DNA from: Branchiostoma floridae
Lineage: Eukaryota; Chordata; Leptocardii; Amphioxiformes; Branchiostomatidae
Reading direction: 5' to 3'
NCBI RefSeq assembly: GCF_000003815.2
Contig: NC_049995.1
Coordinates: forward strand, 7,835,626 to 7,895,625
DNA length: 60,000 nt
A program made the position numbers and the translations under genes. Position 1 is the first letter of the stretch. Each line of letters opens with the position of its first letter. The notes under the pieces are model-generated. The model was not told where the DNA came from. It made no database searches and was given only the letters and a program-made list of their open reading frames with translations. Shown in pieces: positions 20,705 to 32,000 of the stretch.

Positions 20705-23700
20705 GTGTGCATGTGTGCGTGTGTGCCTTTGCGTGTGCGATTGTGTACGTATACATGTGTGTGTCTGTGTGTGTTTAGTCAAAGCATGAAGGAAAGTTTT
20801 TGTGTGGATAAAGGCGAGTTTTACGAGCACTACATATCTTTTACACGTTTCAGGTATCTCTGCAAACGCCTGATGGTTCTCACTACTGTGGAGGAACGCT
20901 GATAGGACGACAGTGGGTGCTGACTGCAGCACACTGTAACCAAGGAGACTTGTAAGTCGAGCTGAAGCACCTGATAGTCACATATCTTTGTACTTATTTC
21001 TTTGATACTTACTAGTTAGTCTCTTCGTTAACGTTAGCATATGTTGCAGTTATTACTGGCTATAAACTGTGTGCTTGTATTTCACAGCATCCCAATGAAT
21101 TTTTTTGTGACATGTATCCTTGAAAAAAAGTCTATTACAAAAAACGTTAAAAAACGTTAAAAGATTGAACAAGGCCTAATAGCAGTTACTCAAGAAACAC
21201 GATTTTGGTACGATTTGGAAGTTTCAGTTCCAGTTATTTGAGTAACTGCTATTTGGTGTATCTTATTACCTAGATGTTTAACCTTCATTTCATCGACAAA
21301 ACAGAGCAATATTGAATAGGAGATACCCCAATAATACTATGTTCTATTTCGAAAAAGGGGCCTCTCCGGGTAGTGTACGGGCTGTTTGTCGACACTTTCG
21401 GGCGCTCCCCTACCTGGGCCCCGTGGGGTACCTTACGTGGCTACCGGATTATTCTGTGGCGCATTATTTCTGTGCTGTAACATTAGTGATCTTACAGAAT
21501 TGAGGTAAAATTTGTTCATTATTACATCAAACTCTTCAAACTCGTCGTTAAAATCAACCTGGGACCCGGTAACGAATTGACGCCGTAACATAATCGTAAA
21601 AACACCTAGAAGTACCCCCACGATATCCGGCAGTCCACTGGGACAATTTTGTGGCTTCAAATAGAGCCCGGCCAGATCAAATCGGACCGCAGCAGAACAG
21701 ACGCTACCTCCCTGCAACAACTGTGGTATTTGACACGTATGTTGACTAGCCCCTATGTATACAAACTGCTATGTTATGTTATCAGAGAAGTAGTTAGCTT
21801 GTGCAAGCAGTGATGTGCTATGCATCACATAGAAACCTACGCTTTCACCCGCTGAACTTTACACTCCTCACATCTACAGCTTCCTGACAGACAAGATCGT
21901 TGCAGGAGCGCATGGGCTGTCTGATACCACTGACTCTGTCCAGGTGTCCAATATTGCAGCCTGGTTCCCTCATCCGGACTACAACCCACAAGTAGGATGG
22001 TCTTATTGGGGGTTCTGACAACGCTTTACTTTAACCCTATTCAGACAAGGGGGGGGGGGGGCTTTTGAGGCCTGCGCCAACTTTGATGTCTATAACGCCA
22101 GAACGCCTTACGCTAAAGCCACCAAATTTAGTGAGTTTTCCTGAAATATTGTTGGCAACAATTTTACGAAGTTTGACAAATTTTCCATTTTTCCGTGTTG
22201 CCATGGCAACCGTTTGTTTACGGGCAGTTTTGCCAAAAATCACTATTTTTGCTCATGTATTTTTCACATTTATTTGATATTTTACTGCTATTTTGTTACA
22301 TGAATAAAATCTTACATTATCTAGCATATCTTTCATAATTATATATGCATAAATTATGCTAATTTGATGACGTCATCAACCCAAAATCCAAGATGGCGGA
22401 CCGTATGGCCAGATCAAGAATAACAAGCTAATTATCCCTTAAAATTTGTAACTACCTGGTATTTTTTCATCAAAAACCATCTAAATGAATGAATTTAGTC
22501 TATTTCCATTGTCCTTTGTGATTATTTGTTGCAAAAAAAGTTGTTTTTAAAAATTCAAGGTGGTGGATATTATATGGCGGAGCCTAACTCGTATCTTAGA
22601 TGTGCATGACTTCATTTCATGACGTCATTTTGACGTCATCGATGTTGCTATTGGCAATACAAGTCGTAATAAACATTATTATTCTGTTATCTGCACTTGT
22701 TGTTACATTTTTGTTGTATAACTTGAAGTTTTCTGAGAATATCCTTTTTTTCATGGGTCCGGCCAATACAATCAAATTGATGACGTCATAATTACGTTAT
22801 CTTACGTCGACGTAATATCAAACGTCAACTACTTGTTAGATATTATGTCGATATCATGTCCTAAAAATGTGGTGGCCCTATGGCACGTCGTTCAAGAGTT
22901 ATAGGACTTAGAAGTGGAGGGCCTCTCCGGACTTTCCGGAAACCGGAAGCGTGATGACGTCAGGAGTGAATCAAAGGTGACAGGAAGATGGAATCTACCG
23001 CCATCATGGTTCAGTGAGGGTTGATGGGCCCTGATGTATAGACTGCCTCCTTAACACACCTCACAAAGTTAAAAAGTTAAAAGTTAAAGTTCTTCCCGCT
23101 CCTGATGGCGCATAGGGCGGCGGCCATCTCCGTTTCAGTAGCCCTTGGGCGACACATCGCAATCACTACAGCAGGGGGCTAGTCCACTGGTAGCAGTGTG
23201 TGTTCAACTTCCATACTCTTTCCCGAATGCTGAGTGCTAAGCAGAGAAAGCAGCATGTACCATTTTTTAAAAGTCTTTGGTATGACTCGGCCGGGGATCG
23301 AACTCACGACCTGCCGAATGCAAGGCGAACACTCTACCCACTAGGCCGTTGCATTTACTCACAAAGTAGTCTTGGCCAATATACAGGCACAGATATGGTG
23401 GTTATATGTATACCGTCTAACCTTCATCGACGTTTCATTTTAACCGTTGTTCATCTGCATACATGTTCACTCTTACAGACTAATGAGAATGACATCATGC
23501 TGCTAAAGTTAGCCAACCGGGTGCACCTCAGCAGGACCGTGGACAGAGCCTGTGTGCCGCCGGCCGGGACTGACTACCCGGACGGGACGATGTGCTGGAG
23601 CACCGGCTGGGGGTACACGGCAGTGAACGCGTACAGTACCGGTAGGACAGACGTCACATTGGAGTTCCTCAGTAGATATATTGCCAGAATTAAACATTAT

Positions 23701-25289
23701 GGAAACGAAGACTTAATGTGCATAATTAATGAGAAAATTGTGTAATACCATTGTTTTCAATAACTGGACTTCAATAAATGTAACACATGTAAATTATGAT
23801 AGGGGAAATATAAGAAGATACCAAATATGCTAATGAGGAACTGATAATATATGCACACTTGCAAAACCACTTAATGATTTATGATAGAAGTTTTATGCTT
23901 GTGTACGTGCCACATGTGTATGTTAGTCAAGGATGAACATCATCATGCATGAATTATGTTAATGTGTGGGTCATTTACATAAACTTTACAAAAGCTCTAA
24001 ATATTTCATGGTGGGATGAGGTCGTCGAACTCAAGTTTTCTGTTCACGAAAATTGACCAACACACAGGGCACAGAAACGTGCTTCATATTAGAAAGTCCA
24101 ACACAATCTTTATGTTTTTCGTTATCAACAGGACCTATTGCTGATGAGCTACAGCAGGCAGACCTCCCGTTGCTAAGCGACAGTGAGTGCAGCTCCCATT
24201 TTCGAGATCACTACAAACCTGAGAACATGATCTGTGCTGGGGGTGAGGGCCCAGGCGAGGATGGGGTATGCTTGGTAAATATGCCCATTTGTATTAGAGT
24301 GATTTACAACGAACTCGGGGCGGCAGACATTTTGATGATGATACCTAAGCCCCCTCTAGGGGACCGCGTGACTCAAGGTCGCAGCCCACAGTATTTATCC
24401 GCGAGGATCTATGACGTAGAGGTAAAAAAAGTAGTGCGGTCGAAATCTTCAAGCGTCTGTAAACACTGCAACGTGAAAGACAGCGGGGCATGAACTTTGC
24501 TATATGGTAGTATAATGAGTCGACTTTCAGATCGTATGTATAACAGATGTTTGCCAATTCCCCGTATCAATGCGCGCCAGTGACCTTTACAGCTGACTGC
24601 CTGGGTGAGTCGCATGGCCCCGCATGACCCCATTTAAAAGAGGGCTTTAAAAAATCTAAAAACGACAATTTTTTCTAGTTTTCAATTATTTTGGTAGGGT
24701 ATACCCTTGACTTCAACATATTAGTTTGTCGTGCTTGAAAACTGCACCTACTATGATTTTATCAGCGTCGATGTCAGTCACCTTGTGGTCCTTAACTATA
24801 GAAATCCCCCTAGGCCGAAAACTGTGTTCTGCTACCTCAACTTTCTTCTTCCATCCACAATTACGAAGATGATTATTATTATGGCACTTTGAACATATTC
24901 ATCGGCGTACAAATATCCATAACCCAAAATCATAATCGTAATCGTCCATGGCAGGCCCAGCACCCTAGGGACCACCGTTGGTATAGTAAAACTCTAATGT
25001 TTTCCTATTCCTGGTCACAGGCATGCACACAGCCAATCAAAGTCGACCTTGAATTTTATGATGGATTTCTAAATTTATGGCCTAATATTAAACAATGATT
25101 TTCCTTTTAATCCACACATTGCAGGGTGATACTGGCGGCCCTCTTGTCTGTGAGATAGACGGGTTGTACCATGTGGTGGGGGTGTCCAGCTTCGTTACCA
25201 ACGCTTGCAGCACCAGCACCCCGTCAGTCTTTGCGCGTGTCAGCGCCTTCAGCCGTTGGATTGACCGCATCAGGAGGAACCACCACTGA
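20318..25289 (+). CDS. Gene C: S1A serine protease homolog with catalytic Ser replaced by Thr
   Basis: Seven exons: 20318-20363, 20537-20628, 20854-20951, 21880-21991, 23479-23641, 24132-24274, 25125-25289; 819 nt, 272 residues. The frame is open and all introns are GT-AG (the exon 4 donor AA|GTAGGA is weaker). Signal peptide [17 protein letters not shown]31|I32VGG, H73 and D121 are intact. The serine motif reads GDTGGP (T221): codon ACT against TCT in A and B, one base change. Exon 6 is three codons shorter. Val216 is kept and position 226 is Ser. Otherwise there are no stops or frameshifts, and promoter and poly(A) signals are present. It is therefore a probable secreted pseudoprotease or weak enzyme rather than a decayed pseudogene. 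A sequencing error at this base is the main alternative. Confidence 0.88.
20652..20780. repeat. (GT)n microsatellite in intron 2 of gene C
   Basis: A GT run with a few interruptions at the position equivalent to genes A and B. Confidence 0.95.
21174..21695. mobile_element. Intron 3 hairpin plus MITE family 1 (gene C)
   Basis: Diverged hairpin arms at about 21174-21197 and 21233-21256; MITE at 21331-21695, with ~100 bp of extra interior relative to A and B. Confidence 0.6.
22040..23360. mobile_element. Repeat-filled expansion of intron 4 of gene C, including a tRNA SINE
   Basis: Intron 4 is about 1.5 kb here against 0.35-0.38 kb in A and B. It opens with a G-run (22050-22061). It contains several ATGACGTCAT motifs and ends with a minus-strand tRNA-like unit at 23286-23352 (A-box region CCTAGTGGGTAGAGTG, B box GAGTTCGATCCCC). 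GTGATGACGTCAG and neighbours match gene A intron 4 near 10078. No gene seen. Confidence 0.65.
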
Positions 25290-25364
25290 TCTGATTGATC
25301 GCATACAGCGACGAAAGAAGACCACTCTTTGACTTTGTAATCGGTTGCTATAGAAACCAGAATC

Positions 25365-25370
25365 AATAAA
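25365..25370 (+). terminator. Polyadenylation signal of gene C
   Basis: AATAAA 76 bases after the stop, in the conserved 3' UTR block. Confidence 0.8.
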
Positions 25371-25517
25371 GAATAACTACTACACTTTTTTTTTATTTTT
25401 CTTTACCCCCTTGTGTATTCTTTTCAGATATATAAGATATAAGACCTTTGTCTTTACATAACCCACTTTCAATCTGTTACCGAAAGTCCGTCCTTCAGCT
25501 TGATATACCTAAATACC

Positions 25518-25970
25518 TAATCTCCAAGCAGATCTTGCGTGGCATAAGACAGTGCCATAAGCTGGGGAAGGAGTTTAGCCGGCAGAGGAGTAAATTGGCC
25601 ACCCGAATTTCTTCTGTCCTCACCTCAAATATTTTAGTCCGGTACCCGGCCGTATAATAGCTCCCGAGTCTCTTCTGGCCTCTCCACAAACACAATAGCC
25701 TGGTATCCAGCAGCTATATTATAGCTCCCGAGTGTCTTCTGTCCTCTCCACAAATACTGTAGCCTGGTATCCAGCCGTATTATAGCTCCCGAGTCTCTTT
25801 TGTCCTCACCGCAAATACTGTAGCCTGGTGTCCAGCCGTATTATAGCTCCCGAGTCTATTTTGTCCTCACCGCAAATACTGTAGCCTGGTGTCCAGCCGT
25901 ATTATAGCTCCCGAGTGAGTCTCTTTTGTCCTCACCATAAATACTGTAGCCTGGTGTCCTACTATAGCCT
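25518..25970. repeat. MITE family 2 end plus 61-bp minisatellite after gene C
   Basis: TAATCTCCAAGCAGATCTT (25518-) without its partner end is followed from about 25608 by six units of the same 61-bp satellite that follows gene A. No such block follows gene B. Confidence 0.8.
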
Positions 25971-26312
25971 AGGAACGGTCCTACAGGTTAATTACTAGTA
26001 TTCACTGCCTGTATGAATTTACGATATCATAACGAATATTGAAATTGGGACTTCTGATTGGTCAACGTCATCTGGCTATATGATAATGAAGGATAACGGA
26101 GTCTTAATTGCGTTTGCGTATCAAGATTTATTGTTCCGCTGACACGACCCACAGCACGTGTTCTCTACAAGAAAACAACGACTAGAAAATAATGTGGGAA
26201 ATATACAATCCAATTATCAGTCGGTCCTAGATCCTGACTATATAAAGGTCATCCCTGAGCAAATCATGAAATGTGTAGAAGCTGCGCTCTATACGCTTCA
26301 AGTAAACCGCCG

Positions 26313-26657
26313 TAATGCTACGGTCACAATTGGAACAAGGGGCCCCGCCGGTTAGTTTCCGCGCTGTTTTTTTTTTTTTTGCACTTTTGGGTGTGACCCC
26401 TCGGTAGTCCCGCGGGCAACCTTACGGCTTCCGGGCTATTTTCAAGCACGGCCGGGTCCCAGAAATTTATTTGACTCACAGTTAAAATCAACCCGGGACC
26501 CGACGACGTATAGACGCCATTATGTAATTTTAAAAACACCGAGGGGTACGTATACCCTCCGGTATCCGGCCGTTCACCGGGACAGATTTGTGGCTTCAGT
26601 GCCAAACCGGGGCTACAACCCCTACGGACACTGGGACAAATGTGACCGTAGCATAAG
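26313..26657. mobile_element. MITE family 1, complete copy
   Basis: Best preserved ends in the window: TAATGCTACGGTCACAATTG on the left and TGTGACCGTAGCATAAG on the right, 345 bp, GC-rich interior. Confidence 0.75.
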
Positions 26658-27173
26658 TAGATACCTTATATCCCTACAAAGTAAAAGAGCATTACAAATT
26701 AACGTGTCTTAGTGTACTACATTGTACAGATGAACTTATTACCGGTATGGCATGCTCTCAACACTTTTGCAGTTCTCAGTTGAGGTCAGAGTGAAGCGAT
26801 TTTATCGTAGAGTATCGTCTTTCCTTTAAACACAGTTTGTACTTAAACAATATATTACGTATACATTTCGTTCTCCACAAGAAACATAGCTTGTGTCCAG
26901 TACTACTCAAATTAGCACAGCTCATGCAAAATGACGTCGCAGAGAACAACACAACAGTAAAGTCTCCGTGTACGTATTAGGTAGCTTTCTACAGCAATAT
27001 TTACACACAAAAGTGAGTATAAAATACTCGCAGACGTTAGCAATATGCCACAAACATAGCCTGAATACGAAAAGCTATCAACATTCACGTAACCACAGGC
27101 TACAATAAGCACTGTGCCATAAAAATGACAATAAAAATGAACGAGCATAGCATGTGAACCATATAGTAACATA
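26658..27173. other. Intergenic, no gene recognised
   Basis: AT-rich unique-looking sequence between the protease array and the Penelope-like element. A minus-strand open frame at 26912-27319 overlaps the element and has no recognisable domain. Confidence 0.5.
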
Positions 27174-27705
27174 CGTTTGTGAAGGTTAGACATCCAGGAA
27201 TCGTTACAATTGAAGACGAATAAATCTTTACTTCTGGATACTTTATTTTTATACAGACGTTTCGGAAGGCGTCCGCCTTCCTTCCTCAGTGAAAAGAAAA
27301 TGAAGACAAACAATTTCAATTTTTTGGGTGGGTTGAGAACTGAGCTTTCTTGTACTTGGGATAGTTTATTGAAGTGATTGATGGTTTTATTTATACACTT
27401 ATCATGTTTTAATATCTTATTCCTTGTTAGTTCATTTTACTTTGCTTGAATTATTCTAGAACCTTGTCAGTTACCTTTTTGTTTGTTTAGAACATTGTTA
27501 GAACACCTCTATAGTTACCTGTGTTGTTTATTTTAGAACACCTTAGCCGTTACCTTTTTTGTTTATTTAGAACATAAGAATTATTCCTTGTTTCAAGAAA
27601 TTGTTTGTCTTCATTTTCTTTTCACTGAGGAAGGAAGGCGGACGCCTTCCGAAACGTCTGTATAAAAATAAAGTATCCAGAAGTAAAGATTTATTCGTCT
27701 TCAAT
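27174..27705. mobile_element. Short Penelope-like element with hammerhead motifs
   Basis: Arms 27209-27317 and 27597-27705 are a perfect 109-bp inverted repeat around 279 bp of AT-rich, non-coding spacer. CATATAGTAACATA occurs on both sides (27160-27173 and 27706-27719), a 14-bp target duplication. A 35-bp extension (27174-27208) precedes only the left arm. Terminal repeats in inverted orientation, a one-sided extension of about that length and a variable target duplication are features known for Penelope-like retroelements. Each arm contains CTGAGGA, a 7-bp stem (GGAAGGC/GCCTTCC) and GAAACGTC, matching the hammerhead core CUGANGA...GAAA, at 27625-27658 (+) and 27256-27289 (-). No reverse transcriptase is present, so it is non-autonomous. 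The perfect arms indicate recent insertion or arm homogenisation. Confidence 0.7.
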
Positions 27706-27719
27706 CATATAGTAACATA

Positions 27720-28197
27720 TAACTGAAAGTGCAGGAAAATTCATTTTCTTTTCTCTCTGTCCTATTGTAAGAACAAAGGATACACTCCGAAAATAGAGTA
27801 TTCTTTTTACATATTAAGTATTCTTTCACATAGTCTTTAAACATAGAAAATACGTTTTCTCTTTCCCCGTAAAGCAAAATATTACTCCTCTCTTTTTTTT
27901 GTGGTCTTTTTCGTTGTTTTCTGTCATCTGAGTTGAATGGGTTCTTGGATTCCAAATACTTTGGAACACACCATATATACATATTACATACATATTAAAT
28001 ACATTCATATTTCTTCCCTTTCGCACTCTCTTTTCTCCACTTTCGCACTTCAACGTTAACAGTTTTTCGTTAAACATGAAATAACAAACTTTCAGATTCG
28101 GCTCAATAAGCTGGAGGCTGGTAAAATTCCCTGCTTAGATCGTCATGTTTTCCCTGTTTTCCGTAGGTTGTTTGTCAATAGATTAAGTGGCATAAAG
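27720..28197. other. Intergenic, no gene recognised
   Basis: AT-rich sequence with no convincing exon; open frames on the minus strand are lysine-rich and unlike any family I know. Confidence 0.5.
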
Positions 28198-28378
28198 TTA
28201 ATCTCCAGGCAGATTTACCAGTGACATAAGATAGTATCAAATCAGGCTAAGGAGTATAGCTGGCCAAAGGGAGTCATCAGCCACTGGATAGCCAAAAACA
28301 CACTCCTAGGTCGGCTTCACTTCTCTAGCAGCTTTTTGATACTATCTTATGCTACCGTAGGATCTGCTTGGAGATTAG
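28198..28378. mobile_element. MITE family 2, two-ended copy
   Basis: Left TTAATCTCCAGGCAGAT, then TAAGATAGTATCAAAT; right GATACTATCTTATG ending CTGCTTGGAGATTA. The inner arms are also inverted, giving a 181-bp foldback. Confidence 0.7.
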
Positions 28379-29066
28379 CATAAATCGGCATATCTCAAAC
28401 GAAATGTCTTTGTGGCTGTCCCCTGAGTTAAACCAATTTTCGTGTAAAAGATAAAGTATATTGCGTTTATGTTCGGTTCTTACCTCCTTGGTTTAAGATT
28501 TTTCTTTAAAAACCTGTAGCCTTATTTCTGTTTAGCCGTTTCTACCTAGGATGCACAGCTAAAGGCTTTGGAAAGAGTATTGTTGTGTGATACTAATTAC
28601 GTTGTGATGGTCTTCCGTTTAAAGGACTATACGCTACATGGCACTATTGCACGGAAACTTCATTCCGGGGTACAGTTTTTAACTAACGTTGTGTGCTAGG
28701 TTTAAGGTCGAGTATGTTTCACCAACTTTGGTACTGTCGCACATAAAATCCTAGACCGACAACAAAAACTGCACCTCCACTGTTGCTGAAGATAGAACCG
28801 AACATGAGAGCTACAGGATACGATTTTACTCATCCATTCGCTGATGAGGTATGACTTGCTACAGGGACGCCATTATGACAGGCCTGTGACGAGCATTTCT
28901 TACCATTGGTGTACCAAATCACGCGTGTTCTCGCCGGTTTATGCTCCCGCGAGAGCAGATTCAAAATGGCGCCGGAGTTTGGAAAGGGGTCTATTGTCGA
29001 ACAGTCACTAGAGGACCAGTTGATGAAACATATGTCACCATTTGTAACATGTTTGCTAGTGCAATG
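28379..29066. other. Region 3' of the SLC43 gene
   Basis: It presumably holds the SLC43 3' UTR (minus). No clear AATAAA was found on the minus strand near the stop. On the plus strand, CCCGCGAGAG and AAAATGGCGCCGG (28934-28980) resemble CpG-type promoter motifs (YY1-like), with a 60-codon open frame after the ATG that is unlike any family I know. Confidence 0.35.
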
Positions 29067-32000
29067 TTATACATATGCCACTGATTTTTCTATGGGGATG
29101 GAGATCTCTGTAGGGATGGGGGGAAGAATCTTCATGTCTTCTTCCCAGCTTAGTTCCTTCTCCATTTCTTTACTTTTTCTCAGCAGGTAGACAGGAAGGG
29201 CGAAGTTTAGCAGCGAGGCAACGAGGAGACCAACGTTTATCTGTAAAATGACAAATAATATTCACATTCACAAATATGATTTTACAAGCATGTCTACATG
29301 GACATTTAGCTATGTAATTACGTATACAAATATCTGTATGTTGGTCGTCTTAGATATCTGAGACTTAGAGAGCCAAGTGTAATAAAAGCCATTCTACATT
29401 GTACTCTCAGTATTATAGATGTCAATAATTTCACCATCTTATCAACTAACTGAGTAAAAAAGTTCTTAATTCACCACGAAGATATTGGTAAACGTCTCGG
29501 TGTCCATCTAACACCTTCCTTCGGGCAATAATGACTTCGTACACAAAAAGCAGAAGTGTATGAATGAAATTCTGAACTCAGTGATTTAACAAGGTGATGG
29601 AACTACTCATATTGTGTATTTTGTAAGAATTATATTTTGTAGTCCTTTTTTAAAAATGACTTACCCAGAAAGGGTCCCCAGAGAGAGGTCCGTTGACGGC
29701 GATGAACAGCGGGTACTGCAACGTGGCGAAAGCAGCGTGGAAAAACGCCTGCAGACCAATAAGACTTCCAAACAGGGACACTTGGAACCTGAAACGAAAA
29801 ATTAAATTAATCAAAATGACTATTCCTAATTCATTAACATGCCGATAGGGGGCTCAAACCTACCCCATGTCTTCCTTACTATCGGGGTAAAAGACTTTAT
29901 ACAGGCTTACAGTTACATTACTGCTTTTTTAAGACACATTAAGTTATCCGATAAATGTACTTACATAATTGCAAAAAGCCCCGCCGTCGCTGTGTGCATG
30001 AAGGCTCTGATAACAGTGTGCAACACAAACGTGGCGACCTGTAAAATTGAAGGACGGAAAAAAAAGGTCAGTGTATAATTGGAAATGTCAAACTGTACTT
30101 CACACTGTATTAATGCATTTGGACTGTGTACGAGTGTGTGATGTGTGGTTGGGTTTCCAAACTACGTGAATAGGGTGCCTGCATTCTTCTTCGCGCTGTC
30201 TACTTCTATGTTTGTTTCTTTGGTTTTCTTCTGTGTTTACAGGTAAGAAACTTTGCAAATCGTACCCACCTGTACCACTAAGTTTGGTACTGGCTTTTGC
30301 GTTGTCTATTCATATGTTTGTTTCTTTTGAGTTTTGTTTGCTTGTTTCATTGTTTACAGGTAAGAAACTTTGCAAATTGTACCTACCTGCACCACTAAGT
30401 TTGGTACGAGAACGAGCACCCCGAACAGCAGAGTCAGGAGGTTGGTGAGGAAGAAGGCCATGGCGGCGTTCCAGACCTTCTGGACCATGATCCGGGCCTT
30501 CTCCTCCTCCGTCAGGGAGATGCTGGATCTGATGGACGGGCGGGAGGATGTGGAGCCGGTGGAGCTGGTAGTGGTGCTGGAGGTACTGTAAAACATGGAG
30601 GGTAAATGTTCTTTTAGTCCAACATTCAAACCTTACGTTAAGGTGTAGACATTTGCACCGTTGCAAGTAGCCTGGCCGGACCCGAAGCCTCAAACTAGTC
30701 CCGGTTGACTGCCCGATACTGCGGGGTACCTCTTTGTGTGCCCACGATCAGCATATGGCGTCTCTTTGATATAGGGTACCGGTCTCGGGCCAACACCGAG
30801 TTAAAATCAAACCGGGACCCTGCCGTGCCCAAAAATATCCCGTTAGCCGCAGGTTGTCCCACGGGACCACATAGAGGCTACGCTCGAGCAAAAAGCAGTC
30901 ATTAAACTACCTCGCAGGGCCCATTTCCTAATTGTGACAGGTACCTTATTGAAGATACGGCACATTGGTGACATCACAGCGGCCAAGTGATTTGACATAG
31001 CGGTCAACAAATTCATCAATACGGATCCATTTTGGTATTGATCAGAACGACTTTGGTATTGATTAAGCAATACCTTCCCATGAGTAGCCTATTCCGTGGA
31101 CTACTCGTCATGTTTGATCTATGAATAATTCTACCAACTCTGTCCTTCTACTTCCTAACTCTGACTTTTGCTCTAGGAACCCGTGTCTGTTTTAGTCAAT
31201 AGCAGCAAAAAACTAGTAAAAACAATATTGCCTTCAATGTAGAAAAAAATCCTAAACATACCGAACGGTTTCTGCAGAGGCAATGGATTGATCATCCGCA
31301 AAGACGTCGTCTTCTGGTTGGCTGTTTTCCGGTGGTTGTGTTTTCCAGTCCATCAGTGCGCCAATCACAGGTGCTGATATTAAACAGCAGATTTGCACCA
31401 ACCCGAAGATGTAGGTGTAGACATCAACTGTAAGGGCATGATAAATCATACTCTTGATTCCAATATCATAATAGATCGTATCTGAAGCTGAAAAGGTGTA
31501 TTAGAGTTAATGAGATAATTGTTAATTGCAACTGGATATTTTGGAAATACGTTTCAGACAACATCTACTGTGTTTCTTCAGCAACACTTTGTAAGACCTG
31601 TTGATTAGCAGGTTTACCAAAAGTTGTCACGTTCAAAGATATCTACGCCAGTAAAGAGTAGCAAAGTAGTGCAGTCAACAGGATGTAAATGTATGCAAGT
31701 GTATGCAAGGTAGGCCAAGAAAGACGACTGGTTGGACGGCATAAAGGTCTGGACTGGCCTAAGCACTGAACAGCTCATCAGAGGGGCAGAGGGCAGAAAG
31801 AGATGGGCAAAGATCACTGCTGGTGGATGTCGTGGGGCCCGTACGACAACTGTGGTTATGGGCCGTGAGTGAGTGAGTGAGTGAGTATACATGTAAAGGC
31901 CATATCAACACAGTGCACGCACTTATTTTGGCGTCCTGAGTGAGTCCCTGCAGCAGTTCGGACAGCGTCCCGATGAAGACCATGAGTCGCAGGTGGGTGA

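Larger units (their letters stand above)
3080..25980. repeat. Tandem segmental duplication carrying three protease genes
   Basis: Three blocks are recognisable: about 3080-12900 (gene A), 12905-19309 (gene B) and 19310-25980 (gene C). The non-coding flanks are paralogous: 3120-3480 matches 12930-13260, and 13720-14540 matches 19310-20150. The 3' flanks of A and C share a MITE end plus a 61-bp minisatellite. Block C begins inside a SINE at 19309/19310. Intron lengths differ mainly by later repeat insertions. Confidence 0.85.

Noticed and set aside
22560-22800. ATGACGTCAT strings as CREB sites
   Set aside because: They occur inside a dispersed repeat (also seen near 10080), so they are not evidence for regulation.
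23286-23352. Possible tRNA gene on the minus strand
   Set aside because: tRNA-like head of a SINE; continues into a SINE body and lacks a matching acceptor stem.
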